Source of the DNA: Kordia sp. SMS9 | Lineage (GTDB): Bacteria; Bacteroidota; Bacteroidia; Flavobacteriales; Flavobacteriaceae | Direction of reading: 5' to 3' | Assembly: GCF_003352465.1 (NCBI RefSeq) | Contig: NZ_CP031153.1 | Location: 3,462,987 to 3,526,986 of the forward strand | Length of the DNA stretch: 64,000 bases | Shown here: piece after piece, positions 8,556 through 18,369 of the stretch | How the letters are laid out: each line of letters starts with the position of its first letter | Numbering within the stretch: position 1 is the first letter of the stretch | The notes under the pieces: model-generated | What the model was told of the DNA's origin: nothing | Seen by the model: only the letters and a program-made list of their open reading frames with translations | Database searches by the model: none | Program-made: the position numbers and the translations under genes

Positions 8556-11500
8556 AACGTATAGTACAATTTAAAGGATTCTGAATTTGTAATGAGTTGT
8601 ATCAATTTTTGCTGTTTTTTCTGATATTCCCAGTTTTTCACATTGTTGATCGTCAATAACATCGTATACAATTTGGGTTCGGTTTTATAGGTTTGTAAGG
8701 TCAAATCTACATCGCTAATAACCACGACAAGCGATTTGTCATTAATGCCACCTTCTTTGCTATTATGCGTTCCCGTTTTGGCGTAAATGTAAAATGTAAC
8801 TTCTTCTTTCGTTTTCGGTTTTTTAAACGTTACCGTATTTTTATAGCCAAAAACACCTTTTGCCGTTCCTTTTTTGGGAACATTGTGCATGGCTTTGTAA
8901 ATATTATTTTTCACAAAATTTTGATACGTTTCTGTATTCCAGTCTTTGGTAGCAAACATCAAGTTGTGGTACGTGCTGTCTTTTTGTTCTTGAATGGACG
9001 CTTTTACATTCGAATTGAGTTTGAACAAACGCACCATATTTTCCAACATTCCCAACTGTGTCAGCTCAAAAGGACTTCCACCTTTGGCAGGATTGATGAT
9101 GTTGCTTCTCAAATTTTCACCCGCAATATTTGTAGCATTTTTGATAAATGCTTGCTTTTCAGGAAAAACCCATTGGTAATTAAAATTACTATTCCGAATG
9201 GCGTTGCTAAACAATGCTTCGGTTTTATAAAACGTATTTATTTTATTTTCACTGTTAAACACGACAAAAGAAGAATCTACAGAAGTGTTGATTTTCTCGC
9301 GAGACGTATCAAAATCAAAATTATTGATCAATCCTGATTTCAAAATATAATCGGTATTGTTCACGTCTTTGGGAAGCTTCTCGTAAAAATCTTCCGAAAG
9401 TACATACAAACGCTTATTGATAGCCATTCTAGGAAAACGTTCGCGCATTTTTAAAGTGTCTGAATCCGGTCTGAAAAGTTCGGTTTTATAGTTTTGCAAT
9501 CTTTTTTTAGAATAACTTCCCAATAAGACCATCAAGCCATTGTACGAGTTTCTCGATTGTAAAATGTAGTTTTCATTGTCAATTTCTCCCAAAAATTCAC
9601 CACTTTTTTCCAACCAATACGATACCAAACGTTTGTTTCCAAAATAACGCACTTGATCGCCCGAAAGTCCTTTTTTTGTAGGTTTTGATAGAATTTCAGG
9701 ACTATTAATATTATTTAGTTTAATGGCTTTCCAGTCCAATTGATGTTGCGACGTAATCGCGCTGTACACAATGGGTTTAATAGTAGATCCAAAACCGCCA
9801 GAAGCGTTCATTTTTCGAATATTTCGAGTGCCAAGTGTTAAATCTTCTTGTCTTGTATTAAAATAGATTTCTTCATAAATCTGATTCAATTTTCGATAAT
9901 CATTCGGGTTGATTTTATAGTTTTCTTTGCTGCGATTGTAATCAAACATGGCACGCACATGACCTTCGCCATCCATGACGGTGAGAAAGAAATCATCGTG
10001 AATCTCATTATTAATTGCCAAATCGTGCAAATCTTGCTGCAATTGGTAATCAAATGTGGAACGTTTGGCTGCTTTCGGAGGCGTTTTTTCATAATTTTTC
10101 TCCAATAATTTGGAATAATTATACGCCCAAATCATGCCTTTTCCTAAGGGATAGAAAAAACGCTGCTTCCCATTATAATTATAATTTAACGCTAGATAAT
10201 TTTCCGCATTGTAATTCACGCGTAAAGGTTTATAGTCTTCAATTTTTAAAATATCTCCATTGGTCAAGATAAAATCTGAGAAACTTGCGGTATTTTCTTC
10301 TTTGTAAATGCGCGTACGGTTTGAAAGTGTAATGCGTTTTACTTTCTTTGCGTTGCTAATTTTTGCCACAATCGCATCATCTTCTGAAAATAACCATTTG
10401 CTGGGCACACGATATAATTTAATCAAGTTCGATTTGGCAAACGAACGTCCAAATAATTTCCGATCTAACGGAATGGATTCGTACTCTTTTGTATTTCGAT
10501 CAATCAATTGCCCGCGTTTAAAAATAGAATCGCGCTTTTTCTGTTGTACAGGTTGTAAATAATACTGATTCGGAGTTTCCATCGCGAGTACATCGCCACG
10601 CCAATTCGGATTGTCTTTTGAGCTTTCAAAAATAGGTTTGATGCGGTAATAACTGCTATTCACTACAAATTCAAACTGATCGGTATAGCGTTTTTTGCGA
10701 ATGTGTAAAATGTGTTCCAAGTTTTTCGCTTCGTTCATGTCAAAACTTTTCAATGCCGATTTTAAATACTTTGCATCACGCGGTTGCGACACATAATTGT
10801 TCACCATCGTATCAATTTTTTGAAAACGCGCTTCTTCTGTTTTTCCCAAATATGCATCTAACATTTCAGGAACATGTTTGTAGTTCAAACTTGGCAAGCG
10901 TTGTAAACGTTTGTATTCCTGTTGAACACTTCTAAAGTTTGCATTCAGAATGTCTACAAAACCTTTCAAGCGTTCAACTGGCTGTGTGGCTTCATGCGTA
11001 ATCATATTTGGATCGTCCATCGCATTTGTGGTACTGAATACTTTTCCACCAATCATGAAAACCAACAAACCGACCAAACCAATTGCAGGAATGCGCAATT
11101 GTGCAGGCGCTTTTTCCTGAACATCGTCTATGTTTTTATAGTCAAGATGATAAATAATGTAACCGATCAATACGAACGGAATGACAATCGCAGCTTTTCC
11201 TGTGAGCGTTAAAAAAGGAAAATCTTGTCCAATGAAAATCACGCTGTTCAAACAAACCAAATACATGATGACGCTCAAAATGACAAAGAGTGCAATCGCG
11301 CCAAGCGTCTTAAAATAGGCGATCGGATCTGCATATTTTTTCGGATAGTAATAATATCCAACAACCAATAACAAGGCTAAAAAATGTGCAATTAATAATA
11401 TTGGCAACCAAATATTGTGTTCAAAAATTAAATAGCGCAATACTACAAATTCCCGCGTCTGCACTGTCAAACTTACACCTCTGGAATTGTATTGTGTTCG

Positions 11501-13786
11501 AATGTTTGGAAATGTGTACCCAGCTTTGTTTTTCACGCGCTCGTACAAGTGATTGTTGGCAAACCAATGACTTTCCGAAGCCCACAAAATGCGACGTGCT
11601 TTGGTAGAATTGAAATCTGCGTCCAACAACATTTCTCCTGGTGTTGTATAGATTATTTTTCCTCTGGCGGCAATTCGTCCACTGCTTACATTTTGCAAAC
11701 CAGGAATTTGTGGAATGATGTAATGCGCAAAGAAAACCGACAAAAATATGCACAAGTACAACACAGATTGAAAAGCATATTTGAAGCGTTTTTTCGGTTT
11801 TTGTTTGAGCAGGAAATAACTGTTTTTTATCAAAAAATACAACGAACCCATTGCGAGCGCAATCAGGCAGAATCCTGCATCAAAGAACAGATACAGAAAG
11901 ACATACATGCCAAAATTAGGCAAACGTTTGACAAACATCAACCAAATGGAATCATCGGGATTTTCTAAAATTTTGCTGTCAATGTACATAAACGCAAACA
12001 ACGGCAGTAGGATGGAAGCTAAGATGAATACAAAGCTGATAGCAACTTTTGCAATGAATAAAACTAGAAAAACTGCCAACCAAATTCCTGCCAATACACT
12101 AATTTTTAGGAACAATGGTTTTCGGTTGATGGTATGCACAATTTTTTCTAGCAAATGTGCAAACGGAATTCGGACTTCGTGTGTTTTTAAGTATAAATAA
12201 GCAAAGCGAAATACCAAGAATCCAATCAAGGAAATCAGCGTCCACACAAAGGATTCCATGCTTTGCAGTTTTTCAAATTCAAAGAATGTGATGTTTTCCA
12301 ACGGAGGAAACGCGTACATGCGCCACAACAAATAAATTCGAACTGTCAAAAATACCGTGAGTATCCAATAGATCGAAAATTCAATTTTTAGGACATTGTG
12401 GAGTTTGGCTTCTATTGTGTCTCTTTTTCCTGAAAACCCAATGCTTTTTTTCCAGTGATGCATCAAAAAGTAAAAACTTAAAGAAGCCAAACACAAGATG
12501 AAAAACGGCAGCCAAAACCAACGTGTCAATGTATTTTTATTGAAGTTTTTGACTTGCACGATATAATCCACCGCTTTGGTGTTTGTTTTGAGAAAAAACG
12601 GTTCGTTTTCCTGAACTTTTTCTAATTGCAGTTCGCCAGAATTGTTGTCAATTTTAATCGCGTTGAGTTGTGTTTGTCCGTCTTCAATGGCATATTTTAT
12701 AGACGCATTGATGTGATGGCGATTGTTGAACGTATTGCGTCCTTCAAAATTAATAACACCATCGTATTCACGTGAACTTTTGATGATCGCATCTACGGAA
12801 GTGGAAATGAGCAATTCCGCCGTAGCAATGGTATCATTTTGATACAACGGATAGCGAATAGGCAATTTATACCGCAATTGTGAGCGATTTTCACGATAGT
12901 TGAGTTGAAATTTTTCAGTTTGATTTTGTCCAATTCCGATATAGAAATAACTGTTATTTTTGAGCGTTATTTTTTGCGGTTTTGTCTGTGGTTGCAGAAT
13001 TTTGTTCCCTAAACTTGCTGCTGTCTTGTCCAACAATTTTCCCGTATACAAGTGCAAAGCAGTGGTTTTTTTACCGTTAGGATTGCTGTAAATCGTGTTG
13101 CGAATGATATACGTTTCTTCCAAGGCTTCAATTTCACTTTCGGATAATTCAATGTCAAAACACGCTTCTACCATGTCCAATATCGGATAGCCAATGTGCA
13201 ATTTGTTCCGTTTGATGGTGTCAATAACTTTACTGCCGTTTTTTATATTTTCATCAAATTCAAAGATGAAATAGTGTTCCTTTTTTTCGTCCAAATAGTA
13301 CGAACAGGCTAATTTCCGATTGTTAGAAAACTGAATTTCAAAGATTTCTTCGGGTGTCCAAATAGGAAGCGAATCGTTGGCAATTTTGTAATTGGTTCCT
13401 GCATTATTCACGGAAATCAACAAGGGTTTTCCTAAATCTTGGTACGTGATTTGAAAAGGCGTTTCTGTGTTGAGCGAATCTACCGTAATGAAAAATTGCC
13501 CTTGTTGCTCGTCAAAAAGTGCGTTTGCAGGTTTGTTTGCATTTAGCAAATTTAATGTGTGCGCATTGGAAAAATCATAACCTAAATGTTCAATGGCGTG
13601 GGTTTCCACGTTTTTGTAGAATTCTGTATCGCTTGAACGAATGTAGCGCGCCAACACCCAAACGCTTAAAACGAGCATGATTGTCAACGAAAATAGCATC
13701 ATTTTTTTGCCGTGATTTTCGGGTGATGCAAACAGCAAAACAACCAATAACAAAACGATACTTATGAGCAAATAAAAACTGAGCAT
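8552..13786 (-). CDS. Giant polytopic protein with C-terminal class B-like penicillin-binding transpeptidase, possible SEDS-like membrane module
   Basis: 1744 residues. Two N-terminal TM segments (about 3-20 and 29-47) precede an extracytoplasmic domain to about 415. About 11 TM segments then run from 421 to 916, interrupted by a roughly 95-residue loop (690-785). The remainder is extracytoplasmic. The C-terminus carries all three penicillin-binding motifs in order: SxxK at Ser1334-Lys1337 (GFGSTIKP), SxN at 1411-1416 (SRNSYN offers two readings), and KTGT at 1670-1673. An RGQLIDRN segment near 1092-1099 resembles the RGxxxDRNG mark of class B PBPs, and GSPFELTQLGML near 1570 matches the usual TPxQLA helix. 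The 690-884 region recalls RodA/FtsW: a large loop, then FIGQDFPFLTLTG at 851-863 where SEDS enzymes have the LPxTG segment. That similarity is weak. It probably polymerises or cross-links cell-wall peptidoglycan. Confidence 0.8.
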   Translation of the reverse strand: MLSFYLLISIVLLLVVLLFASPENHGKKMMLFSLTIMLVLSVWVLARYIRSSDTEFYKNVETHAIEHLGYDFSNAHTLNLLNANKPANALFDEQQGQFFITVDSLNTETPFQITYQDLGKPLLISVNNAGTNYKIANDSLPIWTPEEIFEIQFSNNRKLACSYYLDEKKEHYFIFEFDENIKNGSKVIDTIKRNKLHIGYPILDMVEACFDIELSESEIEALEETYIIRNTIYSNPNGKKTTALHLYTGKLLDKTAASLGNKILQPQTKPQKITLKNNSYFYIGIGQNQTEKFQLNYRENRSQLRYKLPIRYPLYQNDTIATAELLISTSVDAIIKSSREYDGVINFEGRNTFNNRHHINASIKYAIEDGQTQLNAIKIDNNSGELQLEKVQENEPFFLKTNTKAVDYIVQVKNFNKNTLTRWFWLPFFILCLASLSFYFLMHHWKKSIGFSGKRDTIEAKLHNVLKIEFSIYWILTVFLTVRIYLLWRMYAFPPLENITFFEFEKLQSMESFVWTLISLIGFLVFRFAYLYLKTHEVRIPFAHLLEKIVHTINRKPLFLKISVLAGIWLAVFLVLFIAKVAISFVFILASILLPLFAFMYIDSKILENPDDSIWLMFVKRLPNFGMYVFLYLFFDAGFCLIALAMGSLYFLIKNSYFLLKQKPKKRFKYAFQSVLYLCIFLSVFFAHYIIPQIPGLQNVSSGRIAARGKIIYTTPGEMLLDADFNSTKARRILWASESHWFANNHLYERVKNKAGYTFPNIRTQYNSRGVSLTVQTREFVVLRYLIFEHNIWLPILLIAHFLALLLVVGYYYYPKKYADPIAYFKTLGAIALFVILSVIMYLVCLNSVIFIGQDFPFLTLTGKAAIVIPFVLIGYIIYHLDYKNIDDVQEKAPAQLRIPAIGLVGLLVFMIGGKVFSTTNAMDDPNMITHEATQPVERLKGFVDILNANFRSVQQEYKRLQRLPSLNYKHVPEMLDAYLGKTEEARFQKIDTMVNNYVSQPRDAKYLKSALKSFDMNEAKNLEHILHIRKKRYTDQFEFVVNSSYYRIKPIFESSKDNPNWRGDVLAMETPNQYYLQPVQQKKRDSIFKRGQLIDRNTKEYESIPLDRKLFGRSFAKSNLIKLYRVPSKWLFSEDDAIVAKISNAKKVKRITLSNRTRIYKEENTASFSDFILTNGDILKIEDYKPLRVNYNAENYLALNYNYNGKQRFFYPLGKGMIWAYNYSKLLEKNYEKTPPKAAKRSTFDYQLQQDLHDLAINNEIHDDFFLTVMDGEGHVRAMFDYNRSKENYKINPNDYRKLNQIYEEIYFNTRQEDLTLGTRNIRKMNASGGFGSTIKPIVYSAITSQHQLDWKAIKLNNINSPEILSKPTKKGLSGDQVRYFGNKRLVSYWLEKSGEFLGEIDNENYILQSRNSYNGLMVLLGSYSKKRLQNYKTELFRPDSDTLKMRERFPRMAINKRLYVLSEDFYEKLPKDVNNTDYILKSGLINNFDFDTSREKINTSVDSSFVVFNSENKINTFYKTEALFSNAIRNSNFNYQWVFPEKQAFIKNATNIAGENLRSNIINPAKGGSPFELTQLGMLENMVRLFKLNSNVKASIQEQKDSTYHNLMFATKDWNTETYQNFVKNNIYKAMHNVPKKGTAKGVFGYKNTVTFKKPKTKEEVTFYIYAKTGTHNSKEGGINDKSLVVVISDVDLTLQTYKTEPKLYTMLLTINNVKNWEYQKKQQKLIQLITNSESFKLYYTL

Positions 13787-13797
13787 GGGACTTTTTT

Positions 13798-15744
13798 TTA
13801 GTGTAAACTTTTCAATTCTTCGTTGATGTCAATGCCGTCAATCAAGTGTTCTACTTCGTTGACGCCATTTTTGTGCAAAAACGCCACCATAGTGTTTAGG
13901 TAGCTTGTTGCCGAATTTGGATTGTAGTTTTCTTTGGGAATTTCGCTCAATGCTTCTCCGCGTAAAATACTGCGAATATTGCCTTCGGTTTGTGCATCGG
14001 CGCTCCAATTGTCGTTGATGAACTTTGCTAAATCCATCACGTTGAACGCAATAAATGCCAAGCGTTTTGTCAATTCAAGGTGATCAAAATTTCGTGCTTT
14101 ATTTTGGAATTCTTTGATGTGCAAATCGTACATGTTGGCAAAATAGGTCTCTACCAATTTGTTATTATTATCGCTGATTTTCTTTGCAGTTTTTAAAGTT
14201 GTATAGGCTTTTTCGGCTTGTGCTTTGATGGTTTTGATCGAACTTTCAGCTTCTTTTTGAACTTTTTCAAGTTGTAATTCGTTTGCGTGTTGAAGTTGCT
14301 GCGTTTTTTCTGCAAATTGTGTCAATACTTTGTTTAATACATCTTCTTTTGTATTGGTGATGTTGTGATAGCATTCTTGAATTTGCGCTAGTTTTTTCGT
14401 ATTGTTTTCTTCTTTTTGAATGGTTTTCTGTTTGTCGGAAATCGTTTCTGCTAACACTTTCCACTTCAAATTTTCCACTTGAAAAGTAGTTGACCAAGTA
14501 TGTAAATGCAGTAATAATTCTGAAATTGTGTTGGCATTTTGGATGCCGTTTTTGAAATCGGAATTTATTTTTTCTATAGATTGCAACTTTTCTTTTTGTA
14601 CAATTAATTGTGCGATTTGTGATGGAAAAACTTCTTTCAACGAGTTTAGGAATGTTTCATCCTTTTTATCTTTTGCAGTTAAGATTTTTTTGGTGATTTC
14701 TTTGTGCTCGATGAGAAATGTCAATTCTTTCTCCACAGCAGCTTTCCACGGAAGTTTTGAAGCTTCTTGCAAGGAATTGATCTTCCGTATGCTTCGTTGC
14801 ATGATTTCCTCCGCAGTTCGTTTCGGCGTTTTTTCTTTGTGGCTGACAGGAATTTTGTTTTTCGGAATTTGTTCTCGAACTATTAAAAATAACGATGTTA
14901 GCATTCCTACAATCAACAAAATTTGTGAAGTCAATTCATTGTCATTTTCAGAAACTGTATTGGTAGTTTCCTGAACGGCAGTGTTTTTTAGGTTTTCTTT
15001 GAACTGACTGATTTGTTGTAATGAATCGTTTTTGTGTTCTGCTCGTGATCTTTTATGATCAAACTTATAAAAACTGGAAGTTGCAGTGTATTTCTCGCTA
15101 TTTTTGGAAATTGTGTAATACAAGTTATTGAGCTGTCCTGCTTTTAAATATTCGAGCGTACTCCACAAAAAGAAATGAATGGCTTTGGTTGTATTTGCGG
15201 GAACTTGTGCATTGTTTTGCGTTATTTTTTCACGACGAAGTGTATTGAATTTTTCTGCGAATTCGGCACTCCAACCTAATAATGCTGGAAATTTAGACGA
15301 TGTATAGTTGTTTTCCGTCCATTTGGAATTGGCGTTTAATAGCATGTTTCCCAAATTGGTAGTGGTAAAAATTTTCAAGTTGTCAAACGTGCTGTTAAAA
15401 TCATACGAATTCGTTTCATTCAGCGTCAATTGTAGTTGAGAAACTTCTGAAGCATCATTTTTCAGAAGATAGATTTGCACCGTTTTTCCACGTTTTTTGA
15501 AGTAGAGGAGTTGTGTGCTATCGTTGACGTTTCTTTGTAAGTCTGCAAATTCCGTTTGCAGTGCGTTGTATGCTTGTAAGTTAAGCTTCTTGGCAATATC
15601 AACATCGTCTATGGAAGTTTCTGCGGAAGCGGCAGGCAACTGCTTTTCAATATGTTTTGGCGATTTTGTCACAAGGAACAACAAGATAAAAATCGCTAAA
15701 AGGACTGAGTACAGCAGCGTATTTGTATTTTTTTTAGTCATCAT
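13798..15744 (-). CDS. Two-TM protein with cytoplasmic coiled coil
   Basis: 648 residues, family not recognised. A TM segment at about 10-27 and a second at about 272-290 flank an extracytoplasmic domain of about 240 residues. The C-terminal 350 residues should be cytoplasmic. They are Glu/Lys/Gln-rich with long heptad-like helices, best around 395-545 (for example QLQHANELQLEKVQKEAESS). The gene starts 13 nt after the actin-like ATPase gene and ends 11 nt before the giant transpeptidase gene, so all are co-transcribed. Its layout would let it link a cytoplasmic filament or ATPase to a periplasmic enzyme, but that role is inferred only from context. A second ATG one codon later (MTKKNTN) is an equally good start. 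Confidence 0.75.
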   Translation of the reverse strand: MMTKKNTNTLLYSVLLAIFILLFLVTKSPKHIEKQLPAASAETSIDDVDIAKKLNLQAYNALQTEFADLQRNVNDSTQLLYFKKRGKTVQIYLLKNDASEVSQLQLTLNETNSYDFNSTFDNLKIFTTTNLGNMLLNANSKWTENNYTSSKFPALLGWSAEFAEKFNTLRREKITQNNAQVPANTTKAIHFFLWSTLEYLKAGQLNNLYYTISKNSEKYTATSSFYKFDHKRSRAEHKNDSLQQISQFKENLKNTAVQETTNTVSENDNELTSQILLIVGMLTSLFLIVREQIPKNKIPVSHKEKTPKRTAEEIMQRSIRKINSLQEASKLPWKAAVEKELTFLIEHKEITKKILTAKDKKDETFLNSLKEVFPSQIAQLIVQKEKLQSIEKINSDFKNGIQNANTISELLLHLHTWSTTFQVENLKWKVLAETISDKQKTIQKEENNTKKLAQIQECYHNITNTKEDVLNKVLTQFAEKTQQLQHANELQLEKVQKEAESSIKTIKAQAEKAYTTLKTAKKISDNNNKLVETYFANMYDLHIKEFQNKARNFDHLELTKRLAFIAFNVMDLAKFINDNWSADAQTEGNIRSILRGEALSEIPKENYNPNSATSYLNTMVAFLHKNGVNEVEHLIDGIDINEELKSLH

Positions 15745-15757
15745 GAGTTTCGTGATT

Positions 15758-18367
15758 TTAATTGCCTAACAATTCGCTTGCACTTTTTTTGTAGTCGTTT
15801 GAAACTTCCACAGTTTCTAGCAAACTTTCAACATCTTTTGGTTCTTTTCGCGTGGAAACTTTTGGTATTTGTCGAAGGTGTTCTTGCGTTTTTGGCAATA
15901 TGGTTTGCGTTCCTAAGTGCGACATGTCTTTGAGAAACTGCGCATACATTTCGGAATTTGCCAACGATTTCCCTGGGCCAAACAGCGTTTCTTCCAAGAA
16001 ATTGCCGATAACATTGTAATCTTTGTTGAGTTTCGGAATGGCTTTGTACAATTTGTGATTGCTACTTTCCAGTAAAAAAGCGGCGTCCGATTGCATTCCC
16101 AAATAATAGATATGCGTGATTTCTTCTTCTTGTTTTCGTTCGCTGAGATTCGTTTCTGGTTCATAGCGGTAATTGAATCTGTGCAACTGTTTTTCGTCAA
16201 TTTCCACGCCTGTAAACAAGGAATTGCTTTCCGATTCATTGTCAAACGTAATCAGCAAATTGCTATTCGAATTCACCGAAAAATTCGTAATCGCTTCCAA
16301 GTTGATGGCTTTTTTCTTTAAATCCATCGCGCCCAACAAATCTGGAAAAACCACAGATGTATATTCGTTGGTTTTTCGAAACATCTTTTTAATGTTTTTG
16401 TGTTTTACTTTCGATTGTAGTTCCGTTTCAAGTTGTTTTCGGAACGGATCAAAATTCATGGCACGTCCGCTTAGTACTATGTATTTGATGTCAGTGATCA
16501 GTTCGGTTGGGTTGCCAATAATCAAATTGTTGATGAAGGTTTGCACTAAGTGATTGGACTTTTCTGCAATGAATGCTTTGCAACGTTTCAGTGTAAAATT
16601 CCACGCATTTTTTTGATCTAAATAGTCAAAACTGTTTTGCAAGATGCGAATTGCTGCACGTGTATCATCATTTTGAATGTGTTTTAAAAACTGCTGAAAG
16701 AAGGTTTCTTTTTCAATGTCGCGCGCATTTTCAATCGAATAATTGATTTTTAATCGTTCAAAAAATTCTTCTAACACGAGTGCTTGTACCATGTCCACTT
16801 TTTGCACAAACAGACAGTATTTTTCAGGATTTCCGTATTGTTCCGTAAACAAACTTCCCATCGCTTTTAGAAAAATATTGGTCAAATATTGTCCTGCACC
16901 TGCCATGCCACCGCGATCAACACAGTTGTACAATCCTTTTCCGTTGTAGTCTAAAATAGAATAATCAATCGTGCCTTTTCCCGCATCAATAATTAGAAAG
17001 CGTTCGTCATCCGTTGTTCCCATGTCAATGCGTTCGTTGTCAATCCAAAGTGAATTGTTGCTCAAATAACCAATTAACGATGCATCACTTTCCGAAATGG
17101 CAAACGTTTCCACAACTACTGGATTTTGAAGTGTTTCCGTGTCTCCATCTTCCGAAAAATACTGCTGCATGAATTCCTTATTAAAGGTTTCATTGAGACT
17201 TCTCAAAATAGTATTTACACGATCTTGATCGTAAATATTTGGCATCAAAAGTAACAAACGCATGAACAACACATCTTTGCCAGTTTTCATCTCGCGCGTG
17301 CCAATATCAATGAGTGTTTTGTAAATGTAGGAAGTCAGCGCGATCAAGTTTCCTCTGCGTCGCGTATTTCCGAGTTTTCCATTTAATTGAATGGTTGCTG
17401 TTTGTTTCGGATCTAAATACGCCAGTTTTAGATTGCCAATCATAGTTAAGTTGTCTTGAATGTTTTCCACATACAATTCACGTTCATTGATTGCCGAAGA
17501 AGCTACGTCATAGTTGCGCTCGTGCGTTTTCCATTGCCAAAGCATTTGATTGCTTCCGTTGCGATTGGCAAGTCGTTCTTGATCCAAAAATGTACGATCA
17601 GACAAGAGTGCCATCACACAGGAAGGATCGTCGTAATGACTTGATAAATCGCCTTTTTTCTTGTAAATGATCTTTCCTGTTTTGTATAAATAGGAATCTT
17701 CTTTGTGCTGATCGCGTTGAATGTACGCCGTTTTTTGATCGCCAACGTTGAGATTTGTATAGCCTTTTTTAATTTCGTCAATAATGGAAATATTGCTGGG
17801 TTCTTCTGAGGCATTCGAAGCAGTTTCCTCATTTGGCGGAATGTATGCCATCTGTGTTGCTTCTGAACCTAAATCAATATTGAGACTTCCGTATTTGTTT
17901 TTTTCTTTCGTTACGATGAAATAACAAGCACCGAAACGGGTTTCTTCGTTTGCTGAATTGTAGATAAAACGCACGTGAATTCCGCCCCAATCGGACAATT
18001 TTCGGATACTCTCTCCTGTAAAACTAAGTTTTAAACCGCGCTTTTTTACATGATTTGTTTCGCCCATAAAATAGGTGCCAATGTCACTTTGTTCGTTTTC
18101 TAGCACATCGCCCAAACCAATGGTGACTTCCCAAATAGGAATGTTATTGACCTTACGAACAGCTTTTTCAGCTAAAATTCTTGGCTGTAATGGTGTTTTT
18201 TGTGCTGTTTTTGGAATGAGAAATGTGTCTTCCAAAATATTCAAAATCAATTTGTTATAGCTGTTCACCACAATAAAAGCAGGATCGTACCAAGGTTTTG
18301 GATCAATGCTTAGATTGATGGACAAATCTTTGTGTGCCGTGGATATTTGTAAAAACTTGTTATTCAT
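15758..18367 (-). CDS. Large actin/Hsp70-fold ATPase
   Basis: 869 residues from the ATG at 18367 (MNNKFLQIS), which lies 2 nt after the upstream stop; the in-frame ATG at 18427 would add 20 residues inside the previous gene. Actin-superfamily nucleotide motifs appear in order: phosphate-1 NIDLGSEATQ at about 163-172, phosphate-2 IDAGKGTIDYS at about 460-470, followed by DRGGMAGAGQY, and an adenosine-type motif VLSGRAMNFDPF at about 631-642. There is no signal peptide or TM segment, so it should act in the cytoplasm. It is much longer than MreB or FtsA (about 340-420) and has large inserts. The size and motif spacing recall SrfB-like or Hsp70-like proteins, but I cannot assign a family. It probably energises or organises the membrane partners encoded around it. 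Confidence 0.75.
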   Translation of the reverse strand: MNNKFLQISTAHKDLSINLSIDPKPWYDPAFIVVNSYNKLILNILEDTFLIPKTAQKTPLQPRILAEKAVRKVNNIPIWEVTIGLGDVLENEQSDIGTYFMGETNHVKKRGLKLSFTGESIRKLSDWGGIHVRFIYNSANEETRFGACYFIVTKEKNKYGSLNIDLGSEATQMAYIPPNEETASNASEEPSNISIIDEIKKGYTNLNVGDQKTAYIQRDQHKEDSYLYKTGKIIYKKKGDLSSHYDDPSCVMALLSDRTFLDQERLANRNGSNQMLWQWKTHERNYDVASSAINERELYVENIQDNLTMIGNLKLAYLDPKQTATIQLNGKLGNTRRRGNLIALTSYIYKTLIDIGTREMKTGKDVLFMRLLLLMPNIYDQDRVNTILRSLNETFNKEFMQQYFSEDGDTETLQNPVVVETFAISESDASLIGYLSNNSLWIDNERIDMGTTDDERFLIIDAGKGTIDYSILDYNGKGLYNCVDRGGMAGAGQYLTNIFLKAMGSLFTEQYGNPEKYCLFVQKVDMVQALVLEEFFERLKINYSIENARDIEKETFFQQFLKHIQNDDTRAAIRILQNSFDYLDQKNAWNFTLKRCKAFIAEKSNHLVQTFINNLIIGNPTELITDIKYIVLSGRAMNFDPFRKQLETELQSKVKHKNIKKMFRKTNEYTSVVFPDLLGAMDLKKKAINLEAITNFSVNSNSNLLITFDNESESNSLFTGVEIDEKQLHRFNYRYEPETNLSERKQEEEITHIYYLGMQSDAAFLLESSNHKLYKAIPKLNKDYNVIGNFLEETLFGPGKSLANSEMYAQFLKDMSHLGTQTILPKTQEHLRQIPKVSTRKEPKDVESLLETVEVSNDYKKSASELLGN

Positions 18368-18369
18368 TG

